From Actinomortierella ambigua (lineage: Eukaryota > Mortierellomycota > Mortierellomycetes > Mortierellales > Mortierellaceae): a DNA stretch of 10,991 bases. Under the pieces are notes generated by a model that was given only the letters and a program-made list of their open reading frames with translations, had not been told where the DNA came from and did not search any database. Made by a program: the position numbers and the translations under genes. Shown piece by piece: positions 7,422 through 10,991 of the stretch (positions are counted from its first letter, which is position 1; every line of letters starts with the position of its first letter). The stretch covers positions 1-10,991 of the forward strand of contig JAAAJB010000840.1 in NCBI GenBank assembly GCA_016098155.1, in the 5' to 3' direction.

Positions 7422-9359
7422 ATGCTACAGCGATTTCTCGGTCGCTCTGCCAAGGCGATATCGGCAGACAGCAAGACACAGCTCTTAAAATCCAGCAGGA
7501 AGGGCCAGCATAGGGCGTTGGCGATCGACATCATCCTTTGTGAGATTCTGTCTTATCTCTCGCTACAGGAGCGACGACGCGTCAAGCTCGTGTGCAAACG
7601 CTGGAACCAGTTCTGTGATCAGTTCTGGAGGTCGAGCAAGAAGTGGACCAGCAGCAAGGGCTATTCACCCGAGTGCGCCAAAGAGCTCGCCAACGTGTAC
7701 AGTGTACAGTGCGAGTTTAGCAAATACGTCCGGGCCACTGTCGACCCTGCAGCATGGCTCCTGTTTTGGCAGACGGTGTCGCAAGCCCGGAAGCGGAATC
7801 AGGTCAAACAGCTCGAGTTTTGTGAAGAGGTCGACGTCGATCTCCATGTAATACCCATCTTGCGCGAGATCGCTTGGGTGACGAGTCTGCGCATCGACGC
7901 CAATGTTGCTCGCAAGGTCGACATCCAGACAATCCTAGAATCCTTGCCACAACTACGCCAACTCGACGTGTCCGGCGCGGTTCTTGAAAATAAGGGCAAC
8001 AATACTGTGCTGCCTTTGAGTCGACTGACCCATCTTGGACTGGATAATTGTCATGTGACGCAGGGATTCATGGACGAGCTGCTCGACTGTTTCCCACGCT
8101 TGGGAAGCCTTCAGTTAACATCCATCTACATGGTCAGCACCTCAGGACGCGGTCGGAATCCACCCATGGACATCTTGCCAATGATCAAGCGGTGTTGTCC
8201 GACAGCGAACCCAATGCTCGACGAGATCTTCCTGGAGGCATCCTACTGCTACGATATCCTTCGAGCGCTTTTGGAGATGCCCCAGTACTTGCAACGCACC
8301 ACGAAATTTCGGTATCGGATTCATGCCCAGAGCTACTGGAAGACATTTACAACTGTCTCGCTCGAGTACATGACGCGGCTGGAGATTCGCGGCAAGTACT
8401 GGCTCCATGATTTCCCAGTCGAGGCCCTGCACACTTACCTCTGTCACGACGATGCACGCCACCTGCGGGAACTGGTGGCCCCGGACATCTTTTATCCAGA
8501 CGAATACCTGGATCCGAACCTCATTCAAAAGAAGCAGTACGGCACGTGGTCCAGCCGCGACCTTGTAGTGCTGCAGATGGGATTCGGGCCCGAAGAGGCA
8601 GACTCTGGGGATGACACCAAGCATCGACAGCTGCTCACGCGCCACATTTTTGGATTCATTGTCAGCATGTGTCCTCGCCTCACGGATCTGTGGGTCCGAT
8701 GCAAGGCAGTGGATTTCTCATTGGAGGGCGGGATGTGCTGTCTGACGCGGCTGGAGAGACTACAGACACTGAAAATCCAGACGGTCGACATGCCCGTCGT
8801 CACCGAACACGATCTTGTCTGGCTCTTCCACAGGCGTGCACAGTTTTCGTCTTCTTCCTCTTTCCTGTCATCGCCACTGGCAGGCCCATGGCGCTCTGTT
8901 GGAACGAGGAAGAGCATCGGGGGCGAGATTACTGGCAACAGCGTCAGGACGATGGAGAAGGTCTGTCGTGCGATCGAGGGTGATTTTGCGGCACTACGCG
9001 CCACAAGGCCAGAGACAAAACCTGATGGCATCAGTGTCACCATCAAGGATAATCACGCGTATTCGCCAGATGCAGAGAGAGGAGAGCAGCAAGAGGAGGA
9101 CTGGGAAGGGCGGCAAGGCAGCACGAGTCCATCATCATCATCATGGAACAGTAGGCAGGGCGGTGGCGGCGGCAACGAGGGCAACCATTTAGCACTGTTG
9201 CAATCGTTGACAGTCGAATACAGCAGCGAGCGATATCTTGGTCGCCGCAAAGAGGAGGAGAAGGAGTCGATCGGGCCGGTCCTGAAGCGGATACGGCCAA
9301 GACTGGAGACTCAGGTGTACTTTTGTACCTGGATCGAGCGACAGTATAACCATCCATAA
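7422..9359 (+). CDS. F-box protein with degenerate LRRs, intronless
   Basis: 645 residues from ATG 7422 to TAA 9357-9359. Residues 33-69 form a canonical F-box: IDIILCEILSYLSLQERRRV then KLVCKRWNQFCDQFW, the Skp1-binding signature. Later Leu-rich segments (LPQLRQLDVSGAVL, LSRLTHLGLDNCHV, FPRLGSLQL, LTRLERLQTLKIQ) look like irregular LRRs. The C-terminal part (roughly 545-610) is low-complexity, rich in Ser, Gly and Glu, and likely disordered. Predicted role: substrate receptor of an SCF ubiquitin ligase; target unknown. Start choice: CCGCCATG is a good context, the preceding bases look like a fungal leader, and the F-box follows soon after. The in-frame ATG at 7176 would add 82 residues including the basic run KKKRKRQK. 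An AATAAA lies 44 nt past the stop. Its divergent neighbour is also F-box-like. Confidence 0.85.
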   Translation: MLQRFLGRSAKAISADSKTQLLKSSRKGQHRALAIDIILCEILSYLSLQERRRVKLVCKRWNQFCDQFWRSSKKWTSSKGYSPECAKELANVYSVQCEFSKYVRATVDPAAWLLFWQTVSQARKRNQVKQLEFCEEVDVDLHVIPILREIAWVTSLRIDANVARKVDIQTILESLPQLRQLDVSGAVLENKGNNTVLPLSRLTHLGLDNCHVTQGFMDELLDCFPRLGSLQLTSIYMVSTSGRGRNPPMDILPMIKRCCPTANPMLDEIFLEASYCYDILRALLEMPQYLQRTTKFRYRIHAQSYWKTFTTVSLEYMTRLEIRGKYWLHDFPVEALHTYLCHDDARHLRELVAPDIFYPDEYLDPNLIQKKQYGTWSSRDLVVLQMGFGPEEADSGDDTKHRQLLTRHIFGFIVSMCPRLTDLWVRCKAVDFSLEGGMCCLTRLERLQTLKIQTVDMPVVTEHDLVWLFHRRAQFSSSSSFLSSPLAGPWRSVGTRKSIGGEITGNSVRTMEKVCRAIEGDFAALRATRPETKPDGISVTIKDNHAYSPDAERGEQQEEDWEGRQGSTSPSSSSWNSRQGGGGGNEGNHLALLQSLTVEYSSERYLGRRKEEEKESIGPVLKRIRPRLETQVYFCTWIERQYNHP

Positions 9360-9371
9360 GGTTACGGCGGG

Positions 9372-9388
9372 GGCGCATTGGTTGCGCC
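9372..9388 (+). other. Small perfect hairpin in the 3' UTR
   Basis: GGCGCA (9372-9377) and TGCGCC (9383-9388) form a 6-bp GC-rich stem with a 5-nt loop, between the F-box stop codon and its AATAAA. It may be a minor 3' UTR structure; a chance occurrence is quite possible. Confidence 0.4.
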
Positions 9389-9402
9389 ATAGAGAGCTTT
9401 CG

Positions 9403-9408
9403 AATAAA
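9403..9408 (+). terminator. Polyadenylation signal AATAAA of the plus-strand F-box gene
   Basis: A canonical AATAAA lies 44 nt after the stop codon, followed by a T-rich patch (GTTTTTCTGT). Position and sense strand fit 3' end formation for the gene ending at 9359. Confidence 0.7.
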
Positions 9409-9436
9409 GTTTTTCTGTACGTCACTTCAGCCGTTG

Positions 9437-9450
9437 AAAAAAAAAAAAAA
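9437..9450 (+). repeat. Genomic A14 tract downstream of AATAAA
   Basis: Fourteen A begin 28 nt after the AATAAA. This is the place where a poly(A) tail would start on the F-box mRNA, so it may be a fossil tail (see findings) or an ordinary homopolymer, of which this window has several. Confidence 0.9.
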
Positions 9451-9559
9451 GCGCAGGTGAAGAAATATAGGAAAAGTTAGATGGCCTGCTGCTGGGGGAA
9501 CAACCCACCGGGGGTTTGTTTCGCAACAAAGAGAGATGAAAAGGGAAAGATACGCCGCA

Positions 9560-9596
9560 CCCTTTTTTTTCCCCTCTTCCTCTTCTCTTCTTCTTC
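9560..9596 (+). promoter_or_regulatory. 37-nt pure pyrimidine tract upstream of the Cwh43-like gene
   Basis: An uninterrupted C/T run ends 40 bp before the ATG at 9636. CT-rich blocks just upstream of start codons are common at fungal transcription start regions, so this likely marks the core promoter or leader. No TATA box is evident. Confidence 0.55.
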
Positions 9597-9635
9597 ACCT
9601 TCTTCGATTCCTCACAATTCACGTTGCTCTTCGCC

Positions 9636-10889
9636 ATGCCGACAGTGCCTGAGAAGAAGGGAATCACCCTTGCCAGGGTAAGGTTTATAGTTACCCTTCC
9701 CTCTTCTTCTCTTCCCTCGTCTCGTCTCTTTCCCTCTCTTGCTAGTATACAGGACTTGGACAGTGGCTCGCGTGTCGACATTTCGTGTTTCTTTTCTGGG
9801 ATTCCATCGACTCGCACAAACAGAGACGCGCGCCATTACGGCTAGGCATGGCATTCAGACGCTGCAGTGGACAGGACACCGGGAACGGGCGAGCTACCTT
9901 GTCCAAAGTACGGGTGTTTAGTTTCACCTGCAGGTCGGGACCCGAACCAGAGAGAGAGTGTGTGTATATATATGAGTGGGAGAATGAAGCCCAAACTGTG
10001 TATCTCGCGAGAGCAAGGCAAGAGGCAGGGGGGGCCGTGCATACTCACACAGTAGTTTGTCAACACGCATGGTCATGACCGGAGCGCTGCCCATGGTTCT
10101 CATTCGGCAGCATTGACACTTGCATGGAGACCTTTGGGAGAGAGAGAAGGTGCTTCACCCAGAGTGGTACGCCAAAGGCTGAAGGGTCAATTCTTGGCAG
10201 AGGTATCTCCCCAGAGAGCCGCTAGAGTTGGGCTGAACAATTCTCCTGCCCAATCCTGGCTATGTCCACCTTCTCCGACACCGATTGTTTGCTGCGCGCT
10301 CTTTTATTGTTTCATGGTTCCTTTCTCTTTCTGGGCAAAAAGACATGTGGAAGAGCTGGAGTGTCCCTTGGTGCCGGGCGCTCGAGGCGAGGTCTGGCGG
10401 AGGGATATTCTAAACCGCTTCATACAACTGCCTCGTACTGATCTTCTTTCTCTGACCCCCCCGAAAACGATGTTGATTAGATCCCAGGCACGGCTGTCCC
10501 AGCAGCACACACACTCTTTGGATACAGTAAGTTGGAAGTGTGTTGGCAAGGAAACACTGGCTGCGTTCGAGACGGGAAAAAATGGCGTCGACGCAAGAAC
10601 TTTGTGCACTTGAGATATCGGGATAGCACAAGGGGGAAAAAGTGTCTCTTGTCTCTGCCTTCATGTGCCCGACCCTGATTTTTTTTGGCGGTCAGGCCCA
10701 GTTTCACCCTCCGCAATATGCGGTCACTGACCCTCTCCCTCGCTCTCTTTCTCTCTCTCTCACCTTGTCATTCTGTCTTTGACACTTTCTCCGGGCACTC
10801 ATTTAGCCGCCTTCATCAGCGCTCTCATCATCGGAACCTATCTCCATTACTACAAGATCGTCAAGAATGGTGTGGCCAGCTATCCTGAT
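9636..10889 (+). CDS. Cwh43/PGAP2-like GPI lipid remodelling protein (Frag1/DRAM/Sfk1 family), N-terminal part
   Basis: Inferred joins: exon 1 9636-9677 (MPTVPEKKGITLAR), exon 2 10481-10526, exon 3 10807-10889, giving 57 in-frame codons; the rest lies past the right edge. Phases agree: exon 2 starts at phase 0 and ends at phase 1, and exon 3 begins CC GCC, making threonine. The joined text reads IPGTAVPAAHTLFGYTAF, then ISALIIGTYLHYYKIVKNGV and ASYPD. I recognise the AHT start of the first membrane segment and the HYYKIVKNGVASYPD motif as the N-terminus of fungal Cwh43 and the related PGAP2. Cwh43 acts in ER membranes, replacing diacylglycerol by ceramide in GPI anchors; PGAP2 acts in Golgi GPI lipid remodelling. 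The visible part cannot separate a long Cwh43 (PGAP2-like plus nuclease-like C-terminal domain) from a short PGAP2-like protein. Confidence 0.8.
9678..10480 (+). other. Long intron 1 (803 nt) of the Cwh43-like gene
   Basis: Donor CCAGG|GTAAGG, acceptor GTTGATTAG|ATCCC, phase 0. Other introns in the window are 80-280 nt, so this one is exceptional. It contains a second strong acceptor 68 nt in (TTTCCCTCTCTTGCTAG, ending 9745), a compound microsatellite (9949-9974) and no recognised gene. It may hold regulatory sequence or an alternative exon. Confidence 0.65.
9949..9974. repeat. Compound dinucleotide microsatellite (AG)5(TG)3(TA)4TG
   Basis: Three dinucleotide motifs follow each other without interruption inside intron 1 of the Cwh43-like gene. 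It is probably length-polymorphic; the TA part is easily melted DNA. No coding role is supported. Confidence 0.85.
10527..10806 (+). other. Intron 2 (280 nt) of the Cwh43-like gene
   Basis: Donor GGATACA|GTAAGT (perfect consensus) and acceptor GGGCACTCATTTAG|CCGCC, phase 1. A C/T-rich stretch (about 10731-10775, with CTCTCTTTCTCTCTCTCTC) lies upstream of the acceptor. Joining the flanks gives FGY-T-AFISALI without a break. Confidence 0.8.
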
Positions 10890-10991
10890 GTATGTATTGT
10901 CTCCTCACTGTCTCCCCGCTGCGGATCAGCAACCGGTTTGGTCATTTGTAATAGTTAATGAACTTACTTTTTTTTTTTTTTTTTTTTTTTT
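10890..10991 (+). other. Start of intron 3 of the Cwh43-like gene, runs off the window
   Basis: Donor CCTGAT|GTATGT after the SYPD codons, where related proteins continue with EWFPSVSA (recalled). No acceptor is reached before the right edge. The sequence ends in T24, which may be the pyrimidine tract of this intron or just a homopolymer. Confidence 0.75.
10968..10991. repeat. T24 homopolymer at the right edge
   Basis: At least 24 T reach the last base of the window. It lies in the presumed third intron of the Cwh43-like gene. A homopolymer at an end can mark an assembly break, so its true length is uncertain. Confidence 0.9.

Noticed and set aside
8142..9390. Minus-strand open frames of 115-173 codons opposite the plus-strand F-box gene
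   Set aside because: Shadow frames of a long gene with recognisable F-box and Leu-rich content on the plus strand; no motif or separate promoter is seen.
10113..10613. Plus-strand open frame of 166 codons
   Set aside because: It starts at a non-ATG codon, has no recognisable motif, and overlaps exon 2 of the Cwh43-like gene in a different frame.

Overview
The window looks like nuclear DNA from a filamentous, early-diverging fungus. I favour Mortierellomycotina (Mortierella and relatives). The reasons are short GT-AG introns with pyrimidine-rich CTAG/TTTAG acceptors, intronless F-box/LRR-type genes of about 640 codons, a kinase fused to Sel1 repeats, and an RTA1-like membrane protein. The assignment rests on gene style alone; no marker gene is present.

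Left to right: (1) Bases 1-2338, minus strand: a three-exon gene for a TKL-like protein kinase followed by a Sel1 repeat domain, cut off at the left edge before its stop. Its last visible exon (1-537) holds an almost identical 108-nt tandem repeat coding for 36-residue Sel1 units. (2) 2602-3729, minus: a complete three-exon, seven-TM RTA1-like protein of 317 residues. (3) 3730-4957: about 1.2 kb with no supportable gene. (4) 4958-6880, minus, and 7422-9359, plus: two intronless F-box-like genes arranged head to head across a 541-bp intergenic region. (5) 9360-9635: the 3' end of the second F-box gene, with AATAAA, a genomic A14 run and a 37-nt pyrimidine tract. (6) 9636 to the right edge, plus: the 5' end of a GPI-lipid-remodelling membrane protein (Cwh43/PGAP2, Frag1/DRAM/Sfk1 family). 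It has a 14-codon first exon, an 803-nt first intron and a 46-nt second exon; only its first 57 codons are inside the window.

The genes do not form an operon-like system. Themes are signalling (kinase plus Sel1 scaffold), membrane lipid handling (RTA1-like and Cwh43-like, not adjacent) and ubiquitin-ligase substrate selection (two F-box proteins). All exon-intron joins were worked out by hand from splice sites, reading phase and recalled family motifs; no transcript data were available. I found no rRNA gene, convincing tRNA gene, CRISPR array or transposase. The most interesting items are the mosaic Sel1 tandem array, an intron whose retention would add 46 codons and stop exactly at its own acceptor, the retrogene-like 3' end of the second F-box gene, and a possible in-frame cassette exon in the Cwh43-like gene.
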